Origin: UBA4658 sp002405485
GTDB taxonomy: Bacteria; Planctomycetota; Phycisphaerae; Phycisphaerales; UBA1924
Direction: 5' to 3'
Assembly (NCBI GenBank): GCA_036823255.1
Contig: DAISGC010000061.1
Location: forward strand, 1 to 24,643
DNA length: 24,643 nucleotides
Part shown: positions 13,732 through 21,811 of the stretch, one piece after another
Layout: every line of letters starts with the position of its first letter
Position numbering within the stretch: position 1 is the stretch's first letter
Program-made: the position numbers and the translations under genes
The notes under the pieces: model-generated
What the model was told of the DNA's origin: nothing
The model's input: the letters and a program-made list of their open reading frames with translations, nothing else
Databases searched by the model: none

Positions 13732-15711
13732 GTGAGCGACCTGCTTGACCAATACGCTGGAGATCTGCGAGCCGCGCTCACGATCCGTTTCGTCGAGCAG
13801 CGGCTGCTCAAGCTCTTCAGCGAGGGCAAGCTCTTCGGCACCGTCCACACCTGCATCGGGCAGGAGTTTGTCGGCGTCAGCGTGGCCCGATGTCTGAACG
13901 ACGCCGACACGCTGTTCAGCAACCACCGAGGGCACGGGCACTTTCTGGCCTATCGCCGGAACATCGTCGGGCTCATCGGCGAGATCATGGGCAAGAGCGT
14001 CGGCGTGTGCGCAGGTCGCGGCGGGTCGCAGCACGTGCAGCAGGACGGGTTCTATTCCAACGGCATCCAGGGCGGAATCGTGCCCGTCACCGCGGGCATG
14101 GCCCTTGCGCACAAGATGCAGAAGACCGGCGGCATCGGCGTCGTCTACGTGGGCGACGGCACACTGGGCGAGGGCGCGCTCTACGAGTCGATGAACATCA
14201 TCAGCAAGTGGGACCTGCCCGTGTTGCTGGTGAATGAGAACAACCTGTTTGCGCAGTCCACCAGCCAGCAGCAGACCCTCGCAGGCGACATCAACGCGCG
14301 GGCTGAGGCGTTTGGGATCAGGTCCTGGCACTCCAACACGTGGGAGTGGTCGAAGCTCTTTGAGAACATGCAGGCGTGCATAGAGGAGATCCGGCGCACC
14401 GGCCGTCCTGCGTGGCACCGCGTGGACACGTTCCGGCTGATGGCCCACTCCAAGGGCGACGACAACCGGCCCGAGGACTATGTGCAGCCCTATCGGGACA
14501 AGGACCCGATCAACGTGCTCCTGAAGCAGCATGAGCACGATCCGCGCTGGCAGACGCTCATCCGCGAGATCGAGCAGGAGATCGAGCAGGCGGTGCAGCA
14601 GGCCGAGAGCGCGCCGTGGGGCGCGGTCGACGACGCGATCGCCCGCAACACGCATCGCGCCCGGGGCTATCGCTGGATGCGGAAGAGCTTTGAGAAGGAG
14701 AAGGGCGTCGCCAGCGTCCGCAAGGGCCTGGAGCAGGGCATGGCCGACCACGAGAACCTCGTGGTGATCGGCGAGGACATCGAGTCGCCCTATGGCGGCG
14801 CGTTCAAGTGCACCATGGGTCTGAGCGCCAGGTGGCCCGAGCGCGTGCGGAACACGCCGATCTCCGAAGGCGCGATCGCCGGGATCGGCAACGGGCTGGC
14901 CATGCGCGGCATGCTCCCCGTCGTCGAGATCATGTTCGGGGACTTCATGACCCTGTGCATGGATCAGTGGATCAACCACGCCGCCAAGTTCAAGTTCATG
15001 TTCAACGACAAGGTGCGCATCCCGGTGATCCTGCGCACGCCCATGGGCGGCAAGCGCGGCTACGCGGCGACGCACAGCCAGAGCATCGAGAAGCACTTCC
15101 TGGGCCTGCCCGACACGCAGGTGCTCTGCCTGCACCATCGCTATGCCCCCGCGATGATGTACGCGGATCTGTTCCGCACGATCGAACTGCCGACGCTCGT
15201 GATCGAGAACAAGATCCTCTACGGGCAGAATGTCCACGCCGAGCCCCCGGCGGGGTTCGATCTGCTCTTCACCGACGAACTCTTCCCGACGGCCCGGCTG
15301 AAGCCCGAGCTCGGCGCACACGGCCAGGCCGACGTGACCGTGCTGAGCGTGGGCGGCATGTCCCTCGACGTTGAAGAGGCGGCGGTGCGGCTGTTCCAGG
15401 ACGAGGAGATCGTCTGCGACGTGTTCATGCCGACGCGGCTGTATCCGTTCGACGTGGGCGTCCTCGAACAGAGCTTGACCGAGACACGCAAGCTGCTCGT
15501 GGTAGAAGAAGGACAGGGTTTCGCGGGCTTTGGAGCCGAAGTCATCGCGCAGGCGGCGGAGCGCTTCGGGCATCTGGGCATCGCGGCACGGCGCGTGAGT
15601 GCGACGCCCAACCCGATCCCGGCGGCGCGGCCGCTGGAGCAGCACTGCCTGCCCGGCGCATCGGCGGTGGTGAACAAGGCCATGGAGATCGTGCGTGAGT
15701 TCGTCCACTGA
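13732..15711 (+). CDS. Fused alpha-beta E1 of a 2-oxoacid dehydrogenase (TPP-dependent)
   Basis: A 659-residue protein joining both E1 subunits in one chain. Residues 1 to about 300 are the alpha half, with SNHRGHGHFLA (63-73), GRGGSQHV (95-102) and the thiamine-diphosphate motif from GDGTLGEGALYESMN (141-155) to NENN (168-171). From about 325 on is the beta half: GEDIESPYGGAFK (347-359), ISEGAIAGIGNGLAMRG (377-393, Glu379 the likely TPP-activating residue), RTPMGGKRGYAATHSQSIE (435-453) and VEEGQGFAGFGAEV (591-604). It would decarboxylate a 2-oxoacid and reductively acylate a lipoyl group. Sequence style is nearest to pyruvate/acetoin or branched-chain dehydrogenases; the acid is unknown. 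GTG 13732 has GGAG five bases upstream. It overlaps the lipoyl-domain gene by 17 bases, so the two are almost surely translated together. No E3 gene is present. Confidence 0.92.
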   Translation: MSDLLDQYAGDLRAALTIRFVEQRLLKLFSEGKLFGTVHTCIGQEFVGVSVARCLNDADTLFSNHRGHGHFLAYRRNIVGLIGEIMGKSVGVCAGRGGSQHVQQDGFYSNGIQGGIVPVTAGMALAHKMQKTGGIGVVYVGDGTLGEGALYESMNIISKWDLPVLLVNENNLFAQSTSQQQTLAGDINARAEAFGIRSWHSNTWEWSKLFENMQACIEEIRRTGRPAWHRVDTFRLMAHSKGDDNRPEDYVQPYRDKDPINVLLKQHEHDPRWQTLIREIEQEIEQAVQQAESAPWGAVDDAIARNTHRARGYRWMRKSFEKEKGVASVRKGLEQGMADHENLVVIGEDIESPYGGAFKCTMGLSARWPERVRNTPISEGAIAGIGNGLAMRGMLPVVEIMFGDFMTLCMDQWINHAAKFKFMFNDKVRIPVILRTPMGGKRGYAATHSQSIEKHFLGLPDTQVLCLHHRYAPAMMYADLFRTIELPTLVIENKILYGQNVHAEPPAGFDLLFTDELFPTARLKPELGAHGQADVTVLSVGGMSLDVEEAAVRLFQDEEIVCDVFMPTRLYPFDVGVLEQSLTETRKLLVVEEGQGFAGFGAEVIAQAAERFGHLGIAARRVSATPNPIPAARPLEQHCLPGASAVVNKAMEIVREFVH

Positions 15712-16969
15712 GCCCAACACGACGCCGGGCGTGCTCGCGGAGATCCGCGTGCCGCGTGAGACCGTGAACGACGATGTCGTCACGGTTCAGGACTGGCACG
15801 CGCGCCATGGAGAGGTCGTGCGCGCAAAGCAGCACGTCTGCTCCATCGAGACTTCGAAGGCCGTGCTGGAAGTCGAGGCCGAGGCCGAGGGGTTCCTGGA
15901 GATCATCCACGCCAAGGGCGCCGAGGTGCCCATCGGCGAGCTGGTCGGCCGGGTGCTGCAATCCGCGCCGGGCGCGAGCGACGTCGTGCGCGATCCCGGC
16001 GCGCCGGCACGGGCCCGTGACATCGAGCCCGCGGCCAATGGACACACGGCGCCGGCAGCCGCGCCCGTGCGATCGAGCAATCGCCTGCGGGATCGGATGG
16101 CCTCGGGGAGCACTGGGACCGAGGCGGTGGTTGGATCCGGCGCTGGTGCGTCGGGCTCGTCGAGCGTCTCTGGGCATGAGCTTCCGGCGTCGCCGATCAC
16201 GACGCAGACGATCAGCAGAAAGGCCCAGCGGCTGATCGACGAGCATCAGCTTGATCCGCGTGCGGCCTTTGCGGGTCTGGGGCTCGTCCGCGAGGTCGAC
16301 GTCATCCGGTTCCTGGAGCAGCGAACCGCGGCACGCATGCAGGAGTCGCCCTCGCCCCCAAGCCCTGCCGAGCGGCTCAAGAGCGAGCCCGTCGTCGCTT
16401 CCGAACCGCGCGTGCAGGCGGCGACGGTGAACAGCGCATACGCGTCAGGCAAGTCCAAGGGCCTCTTCGGCGACGCCGCCGCGAGCGCCAAAGATCGCGG
16501 CAATCGATCGGTGATCTGGCTGGCGTGGAACTACATCTGGCGGAACTGGTTCCTCGGCCACATGGTGCGCATCGCCCCGCGCGGGGTGATCCTCACCCTG
16601 CACAAGTGGCGCGGCGTCAAGATGGGCCGAGACGTGTTCATCGACCCGACCGCCATCGTCGAGACCGCGTTTCCCGAGAACATCACCATCGGCAACGACG
16701 TGCGGATCACCGCCGGGTGCGTGATCATGACCCACATCAAGGCTCCGCACTATCTGCGAGAGACGGGCCTGGTGCCCGTGGTGCTCAAGCCGGTGGTGCT
16801 GGAAGACCACTGCTTCATCGGCGTCAACAGCGTGGTGATGCCGGGCGTGACCGTGGGCAAGGCGAGCGTGGTGACCAGCGGCAGCGTCGTCGTGAACAAC
16901 GTGCCGCCGTACACGATGGTGCAGGGGAACCCGGCGAAGGTGATCAAGCAGTTCCCGAGGCCCGAGTGA
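15695..16969 (+). CDS. Lipoyl domain / E3-binding-like domain / hexapeptide acyltransferase fusion
   Basis: A 424-residue protein of unusual architecture. Residues about 13-88 are a lipoyl (biotinyl-type) domain with the modification site IETSKAVLEVEAEAEGFL; Lys55 would carry lipoate. A flexible Ala/Pro/Ser-rich linker follows. Residues about 172-208 (TISRKAQRLIDEHQLDP, then GLVREVDVIRFL) fit the peripheral subunit-binding domain of E2 proteins, which docks E1 or E3. After another linker, instead of the E2 acyltransferase domain with its HxxxDG motif, residues about 295-418 form a left-handed beta-helix: DVFIDPTAIVETAFPENITIG, ITAGCVIMTH (possible catalytic His347), FIGVNSVVMPGVTVG and GNPAKVIK. 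Such domains acetylate sugars. The GTG start has GGAG seven bases upstream; GTG 15731 is an alternative. Inferred role: acyl transfer from E1-loaded lipoate to a sugar, or a conventional acyl-CoA transferase tethered to the complex. Confidence 0.85.
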   Translation: MSSSTEPNTTPGVLAEIRVPRETVNDDVVTVQDWHARHGEVVRAKQHVCSIETSKAVLEVEAEAEGFLEIIHAKGAEVPIGELVGRVLQSAPGASDVVRDPGAPARARDIEPAANGHTAPAAAPVRSSNRLRDRMASGSTGTEAVVGSGAGASGSSSVSGHELPASPITTQTISRKAQRLIDEHQLDPRAAFAGLGLVREVDVIRFLEQRTAARMQESPSPPSPAERLKSEPVVASEPRVQAATVNSAYASGKSKGLFGDAAASAKDRGNRSVIWLAWNYIWRNWFLGHMVRIAPRGVILTLHKWRGVKMGRDVFIDPTAIVETAFPENITIGNDVRITAGCVIMTHIKAPHYLRETGLVPVVLKPVVLEDHCFIGVNSVVMPGVTVGKASVVTSGSVVVNNVPPYTMVQGNPAKVIKQFPRPE

Positions 16970-16991
16970 GGAATAGCGGCCGAGCAGAGCC

Positions 16992-17963
16992 ATGAGCGAG
17001 CAACCCCTCAACGCCTTCTGTGTCGATCTCGAAGAGTGGTGGCACATCTGCGCCGCCGACACGCCGTACACCGATCCGAAGACCTGGGACTCGGCTCCGC
17101 CGTTTGTGGTGAAGGACACCGAGATCCTGATGCGCCTTCTGGACGAGGCCGGCGCGCGGGGCACGTTCCTGACCGTCGGCTGGGTCGCCGAGAAGTACCC
17201 CTCGCTCATCAAGCGGCTCGCCGACGCGGGACACGAGATCGGGTGCCACACGCACTATCACCGCGTGGTGTACGAGCAGACGCCCGAGGAGTTCGACGCC
17301 GACATCGGGCAGTGCCTGAAGGTGCTCCGCGAGATCAGTGGCCAGCCGGTAAACAGCTTCCGCGCGCCGGGCTTCAGCATGAAGCGCGAGGCCTTCGCGT
17401 ACGCCTATCCGATCCTCCGCAAGCACGGGATCGAGGTGGACGTGAGCATCGTGCCCGCCGCCCGCGATCACGGCGGTGTTGAGGGATTCACGCGAGACCC
17501 CTTCCTGCTGAACATTCCCGCGACCAGGTGGGGCGCGCAGAGCACGATGAAGTGTTGGCCGGTGAGCGTCATGGACTTCCTCGGCAGGACCATGCCGTTC
17601 TCCGGCGGCGGTTACCTTCGGCTGTTCCCGATGGCGCTCGTGAAGCACGGATATCGCCAGAACCACCGCGCCGGGCGCCCCGGCATGAGCTACATCCATC
17701 CGCGCGAGGTGGACCCGACGCAGCCCCGACTGAAACTGCCGTGGAAGAAGTACTTCAAGTACTACGTCGGTATCGCCGGGTGCGAGGGCAAGCTGCGCGA
17801 GGTGCTGAAGACGTTCAAGTTCACCACCATCGCCGAGGTGCTCGGCCAGGTGAGGGCGTGGCCGGAGTACGACCTTGTGCTCCGCGGCCAGGGCGCCAAG
17901 GACGGCGACATCCTGCCACGCACCGGATCATCCTCCGCGGGTGCGGCGCATCAGGCCGCGTGA
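16992..17963 (+). CDS. Polysaccharide deacetylase, DUF3473/XrtA-locus type
   Basis: A 323-residue NodB-fold, metal-dependent carbohydrate esterase (family 4-like) that removes acetyl groups from N-acetylated sugars. CVDLEEWWH (about 10-18) supplies the metal-binding Asp, GTFLTVGWVAEKYPSLI is at about 57-73, and the metal histidines are H86 and H90 in CHTHYH. FRAPGFSM at 123-130 is the catalytic Arg motif. The C-terminal part, with GGGYLRLFP, SYIHPREVDPTQPRL and the preceding RWG segment, matches the form found in exosortase A/PEP-CTERM-linked polysaccharide loci. There is no signal peptide, so it may act in the cytoplasm on a lipid-linked unit, as this subgroup usually lacks one. It follows the acyltransferase fusion by 22 bases. 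The order suggests that an acetyl group may be taken off and another acyl put on. Confidence 0.92.
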   Translation: MSEQPLNAFCVDLEEWWHICAADTPYTDPKTWDSAPPFVVKDTEILMRLLDEAGARGTFLTVGWVAEKYPSLIKRLADAGHEIGCHTHYHRVVYEQTPEEFDADIGQCLKVLREISGQPVNSFRAPGFSMKREAFAYAYPILRKHGIEVDVSIVPAARDHGGVEGFTRDPFLLNIPATRWGAQSTMKCWPVSVMDFLGRTMPFSGGGYLRLFPMALVKHGYRQNHRAGRPGMSYIHPREVDPTQPRLKLPWKKYFKYYVGIAGCEGKLREVLKTFKFTTIAEVLGQVRAWPEYDLVLRGQGAKDGDILPRTGSSSAGAAHQAA

Positions 17964-18013
17964 TTGCGACGGGCCCGGGTCGACATGTTCCCCCCGCGCG
18001 CCTGTGATTCACT

Positions 18014-19771
18014 GTGCGGTTCCGCAGACCATCGGCCGTCGCTCTGGCGTTCGTCGCGCTCGCGCTGATCCTCTGGTTTGGCGCCACGCTTGTGCTCCTT
18101 GGCGACACCGGCAAGTTCAGCGATGACTACATCGCCCATCTGATCAGCCCCCTCACCGGCGAGGTCGATCTGGCTCGCCATCCGTGGACGCGCTGGCCCT
18201 ACTTCTGGCGGCCGTTGCACCTTATCCACGTGTACGCGGTGAACACGCTCTCGTTCGATCGGCCGTGGATCGGGCATCTCGAGCTTGCGCTGGTTCATCT
18301 GGGCGTGTGCTTCCTGCTGTACCGAACGCTGGTGAGGTTCGGAGCCGGGCGCACCATCGCCGTGTGCGCTTCGTCGCTGTTCATGGTGTGTCCGCTGCAC
18401 GCCGAGGCGGTGCTGTGGACGAGCGCGAGCTGCAACGCGATCTCGTGCCTGTTCCTCCTCTGGGCGCTGCGCGCGGCTCGCGCGAGCGCCGCGGCGCCCC
18501 CGAGGACGTCTCACGCGGCGCTCATGTTCGCGCTGGCCTTCGTGACGGCGTGCTGGTATGAGCCCGCCGCGGGCGCGCTCCTGGCGATCCCGATCGCCGC
18601 GGCCTGTGGGGTACCCGCTGGTCTTCATCGGCGCGATGGCCTCCGCCGGCAAGCGATCTTGACCCTGGCCGCACTCGCCGCGTGCGCGCTGTATGTGTCG
18701 TTGCTGCTGAACTCTGCCCCCGGCGGCGCTCGCGGGCAGGCGTCGTCACTGGTGAGCCCCGGACGGCTCCCCACCCGCATTGCCGACCTCGCCGGAGAGG
18801 TGGCCGACGCCGTTGTCGGCGAGCGGGCGCGGCAGATCGTCCTCGGGGCACTCGAGGCGGCGCAGCCACTGCTCGTGACGCCAACGGGCATGATCTGGAC
18901 CATGCTGGCGTGCGGACTTGTGGTCACGCTCTGTGTGCTTGCTGTGCGATCCCGCGGCCAGCCGATCGTGCGAGCGCCGGTGCCGACGTCGCCGCTGTGG
19001 CGGGTTGCCGCTCTTGGTCTCTGCGTCTCCGTTGGCGCGCTGGTGCCGATCGCCCTGACCGTGTCGCCGGAGATCGATCTGCGCTCGCTTTATGTCCCGC
19101 TGCTTGGGGCCACGATCACGCTCGCCGCGGCGTGTGAGGCGGCTGCGCGGCGGGTGCGGCAGCGCTGGCGCTGGCCCGTCACGTGCGCCTCGTCACTGTG
19201 TGTCGCGGCGATCGCGATACTTGGTGCGATCGCGTGCATGGGCTTCCAGGCCGCGTTCAGGAACCAGTCTCGCATCGACTCGGAGATCGTCGCGCGGCTT
19301 GTTGAGCATGTGCCGAACCCGGCCCCTGGCACGGTGTTCGTCCCGCTCATCATCGATGCCAAGCCCGCGGCGACCGGCCATGCGGGGTTCGATGCGGTCT
19401 TCCGCGGCGCGTTCGAGCTGCCCTCGACCATCACCCCCGTGCTCCGCCACGCCTATCGCCGGACCGACATCTCCGGCGTGGCCCTGACCTATCGCCTCGG
19501 CGGCGACGTGCCCATCCATGGGCTCACGCAGCGCGGCTTCGAGCTTCGCCGGGTTCGTGGCGGAGCTTTCGATGACCCGGTGCGCGTCGAGTGGACGCAT
19601 GTCGTGCCGTGTGTGGTCGACAGGGATCTGGTCCTGCGACCAGTGTCCGAACTTCGGATCGTGCCGCTCGAGGGCGAGCCGTTTCGGATCACGACGAGCT
19701 TTGCCCCCGGCGTGTCCGTGGAGCTGCAGGAACTGCCAGGCCGCGCCACCCGCGCTCGCCGCAGTCCATGA
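18014..19771 (+). CDS. Polytopic membrane protein, GT-C-like, with soluble C-terminal part
   Basis: A 585-residue protein. The first two thirds hold about nine to eleven membrane helices; residues from about 420 to the end are mainly extracytoplasmic or soluble. In the first loop, KFSDDYIAHL (about 34-43) places two acidic residues as in GT-C enzymes, and WRPLHLIHVYAVNTL follows. CPLHAEAVLWTSASCNAISCLF (in parts, about 126-147) recalls the HxEAV-W-S stretch of TMTC/PMT-like proteins. It may transfer a sugar from a lipid donor at the periplasmic face or act as polymerase/ligase. The C-terminal region is not recognised. GTG 18014 is chosen because it opens immediately before the basic MRFRRPS and the first helix; it has no strong Shine-Dalgarno. 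The gap to the deacetylase is 50 bases. Family membership is inferred and could be wrong. Confidence 0.65.
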   Translation: MRFRRPSAVALAFVALALILWFGATLVLLGDTGKFSDDYIAHLISPLTGEVDLARHPWTRWPYFWRPLHLIHVYAVNTLSFDRPWIGHLELALVHLGVCFLLYRTLVRFGAGRTIAVCASSLFMVCPLHAEAVLWTSASCNAISCLFLLWALRAARASAAAPPRTSHAALMFALAFVTACWYEPAAGALLAIPIAAACGVPAGLHRRDGLRRQAILTLAALAACALYVSLLLNSAPGGARGQASSLVSPGRLPTRIADLAGEVADAVVGERARQIVLGALEAAQPLLVTPTGMIWTMLACGLVVTLCVLAVRSRGQPIVRAPVPTSPLWRVAALGLCVSVGALVPIALTVSPEIDLRSLYVPLLGATITLAAACEAAARRVRQRWRWPVTCASSLCVAAIAILGAIACMGFQAAFRNQSRIDSEIVARLVEHVPNPAPGTVFVPLIIDAKPAATGHAGFDAVFRGAFELPSTITPVLRHAYRRTDISGVALTYRLGGDVPIHGLTQRGFELRRVRGGAFDDPVRVEWTHVVPCVVDRDLVLRPVSELRIVPLEGEPFRITTSFAPGVSVELQELPGRATRARRSP

Positions 19772-19835
19772 CTTTGCCGGCAGGGGCGGCAGTGCGGTAC
19801 CCCCTCCCGGGATGCGACCGTTCATACGCTCCCCT

Positions 19836-19852
19836 CCCCCGGGCCCCGGGGG
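19836..19852. other. G/C-only stem-loop between genes
   Basis: CCCCCGG (19836-19842), loop GCC, and CCGGGGG (19846-19852) form a 7-base-pair stem in the 148-base gap before the WcaI-like gene. No T-tract follows, so it is not a typical intrinsic terminator; it may aid termination or mRNA end protection. Nothing else is visible in this gap. Confidence 0.3.
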
Positions 19853-19919
19853 GGCCATCGAGCCCGCGATTTGCTGGTGACGGCGGCGAATCGGGCCGAT
19901 GCACTGAGTTCGGACCACC

Positions 19920-21209
19920 ATGCCAAGAACCCTGCTCATCCTCTCCCAGGTCTATGTACCGGACCCCGCCAGCGTCGGCCAGCACATGGCCGATGCCGCC
20001 GCCGAGATGGCCCGGCGCGGCTGGCGCGTCAAGGTCCTCACGTCCGCTCGCGGGTATAACGACCCGAACATCCGCTACAAGCCCAGCGAGGTGATCGACG
20101 GGGTTCAGATCACGCGCTTGCCGCTCTCGAGCTTCGGCAAAAAGTCGCTCCCCGTCCGCGCCCTGGCCGCGGGGCTGTTCATGCTGCAGACCATCTTGCA
20201 CGGCGTGTTCACACGCGGGCTCGGCGGGTCCAAGGGCGAGTCTGGCGCGATCCTGGTCTCCACCAGCCCGCCCATGTGCATCATCGCCGCGCTCATCATC
20301 CGCATCCTGCGCTTCGGGCGCGTGCCCGTGAAGTTCTGGGTGATGGACATCAACCCCGACCAGCTCGTCTCCCTCGGCAAGATCAGGCCCGGCTCGTTTC
20401 CCGCCCGGCTGATGGACTTCTTCAACCGCCGCATTCTCTCTGCAAGCAGCGACGTGGTCGTGCTCGACAAGTTCATGGCCAAAACAATGAACGCGAAGCT
20501 CGACGTCGGCGATCGCATGCACATCCTGCCCGTCTGGCCCCATGAGGATTCCGTTGAGCCCGTATCGCACTCGGACAACCCGTTCCGAAAGGAGCACAAG
20601 CTCGATGGCAAGCGCGTGCTGATGTACTCCGGCAACCACGGGCTCGCGCTCCCGCTGGAGACGTTCCTCAAGGCCGCCGTGCGGTTCAAGGACGATCCCC
20701 GTGTCGCCTTCCTCTTCATCGGCGACGGCGTGCGCAAGAAAGAGGTTGAAGCGACGATCAAGGAGCATCAGCTCGCCAACATGCTGAGCTTGCCGTATCA
20801 GCCGCTGAGCCAGCTCCGCTACTCGCTCTCTGCCGCCGACGCTCACCTGGTCAGCGTGGGCGATGAGGCCGTAGGCATCATCCACCCGTGCAAGATCTAC
20901 GGCGCCATGGCCGTGGCTCGCCCAATCGTGCTGCTGGCCCCGGACCCCTGCCACGTGAGCGACCTTGTCGCGGGCACGCGGGGGCAGGAAGATCGCCCTC
21001 AGAAGCAACCCATCGGCTGGCACATCCCTCACGGCGACGTGGATCGGGCCGCCGGCGTGATCCGCGAGATCATCGAGGCCCCGCCTGAGAAACTCGCCGC
21101 GATGGGCGACCTGGCCCGGCATGTGATCCAGACGCGGCTCAGCAAGCCCACGCTGTGCGGCGCGTTCTGTGATGTGCTGGAGCGGGGGCTGAAGCCGGCT
21201 CGCGTGTGA
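19920..21209 (+). CDS. Glycosyltransferase family 4, WcaI/WbuB-like
   Basis: A 429-residue GT-B enzyme. The start, ILSQVYVPDPASVGQHMAD (about 7-25), and ARRGWRVKVLTS (31-42) match the VYxPDxxSxGQ opening of the WcaI/WbuB type (fucosyl- or hexosaminyltransferases of colanic acid and O-antigen). LVSTSPPM (112-119) and KFWVMDINPDQLVSLG (138-153) are also typical. The C-terminal domain has LMYSGNHG (234-241), FLFIGDGVRKKEVE (264-277) and GDEAVGIIHPCKIYGAMAVARPI (in parts, 314-336), where Glu316 and the following Lys lie in the donor site. It would work at the cytoplasmic face, elongating the lipid-linked unit. Given gmd and a fucose-synthase-like gene in the window, L-fucose transfer is a reasonable guess but not shown. 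A small ORF overlaps its stop by 4 bases. Confidence 0.92.
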   Translation: MPRTLLILSQVYVPDPASVGQHMADAAAEMARRGWRVKVLTSARGYNDPNIRYKPSEVIDGVQITRLPLSSFGKKSLPVRALAAGLFMLQTILHGVFTRGLGGSKGESGAILVSTSPPMCIIAALIIRILRFGRVPVKFWVMDINPDQLVSLGKIRPGSFPARLMDFFNRRILSASSDVVVLDKFMAKTMNAKLDVGDRMHILPVWPHEDSVEPVSHSDNPFRKEHKLDGKRVLMYSGNHGLALPLETFLKAAVRFKDDPRVAFLFIGDGVRKKEVEATIKEHQLANMLSLPYQPLSQLRYSLSAADAHLVSVGDEAVGIIHPCKIYGAMAVARPIVLLAPDPCHVSDLVAGTRGQEDRPQKQPIGWHIPHGDVDRAAGVIREIIEAPPEKLAAMGDLARHVIQTRLSKPTLCGAFCDVLERGLKPARV

Positions 21210-21406
21210 GATCATCCACGGCAGATCTATCGATCATGCTGGCGCAGACGCGGACCACCTTGCCGGGCTCACAGACCGCCCAGTACGCGGACGTTCCCAC
21301 GCCGCGCACCAAGAGCGAGACCATCGCTCTCGCCATCGCGGGGGTGATCCTCCTGATCGCCATTGGCATCATCGCGCTGCGGATCATGCGCCGGACTGAC
21401 CACTGA
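21206..21406 (+). CDS. Small single-pass membrane protein
   Basis: A 66-residue frame with a GTG start overlapping the glycosyltransferase stop (GTGA), the junction used repeatedly in this locus; ATG 21236 gives a 56-residue form. One hydrophobic segment (TIALAIAGVILLIAIGII, about residues 39-56) is followed by a basic end, ALRIMRRTDH, indicating an N-out/C-in orientation. No family is recognised. Coupled translation suggests it serves the same pathway, for example as a membrane anchor or a small regulator of an assembly protein. Confidence 0.5.
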   Translation: MRSSTADLSIMLAQTRTTLPGSQTAQYADVPTPRTKSETIALAIAGVILLIAIGIIALRIMRRTDH

Positions 21407-21811
21407 GCACGTCGTCGGCAGGCGCGGTTCGGGCTCGGGTCGGGAGTCCATCCGGCCGATAGAGTTAGGAATGCCCGGTCACGCGGACATCGACAGAGCC
21501 GGTCTGGAACCCGCGAGAGCAATCGCGGCCCGGATCGATGTCGATCCCGCGAGTGTGAGCGTTGCCCGAGAGCACCTCTCGCCCCAAAGTGCGCGTAGCG
21601 CCGACGCGTTGTCGTTGATCCGGTGTTACCAAGAGCGGGAGTCCATCGTTGACCGCGGCTGGGACCACCCGCGGCGGGTGCCCCTCGCCGAAACCGACGA
21701 GGGGCAGCGGCTCAGACAGACCAGCCCGTTCCCCGCAATCCTGAGCCCCATCGAGGCATGGGCCATCACCAGGGCATGCCTTGGGCGTGTCGCACGGACC
21801 TAGGCCGCACC
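21407..21811 (+). other. 405-base gap with a doubtful 110-residue frame
   Basis: No assured gene. A frame at 21470-21803 (beginning MPGHADIDRAG) is open for 111 codons and partly GC-ending, but lacks a spaced ribosome site: TTAGGA abuts the ATG. It shows no family motif, and the opposite strand is open over the same stretch, as expected in GC-rich DNA. I rate it about one chance in four of being real. No tRNA, hairpin with a T-run, or repeat was seen. The gap ends just before the WcaF-like gene and may contain its promoter, which I cannot place. Confidence 0.5.

Noticed and set aside
13669..15783. 704-codon minus-strand frame opposite E1
   Set aside because: Antisense of a strongly conserved E1 sequence; composition is His/Leu/Val/Arg-rich without motifs.
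19689..21215. 508-codon minus-strand frame opposite the WcaI-like gene
   Set aside because: Shadow of a recognised glycosyltransferase; no family signatures of its own.
21407..21811. Possible tRNA or structured RNA in the gap
   Set aside because: No T-arm GGTTCGAATCC-like box, no acceptor-stem pairing and no CCA end were found on inspection of either strand.
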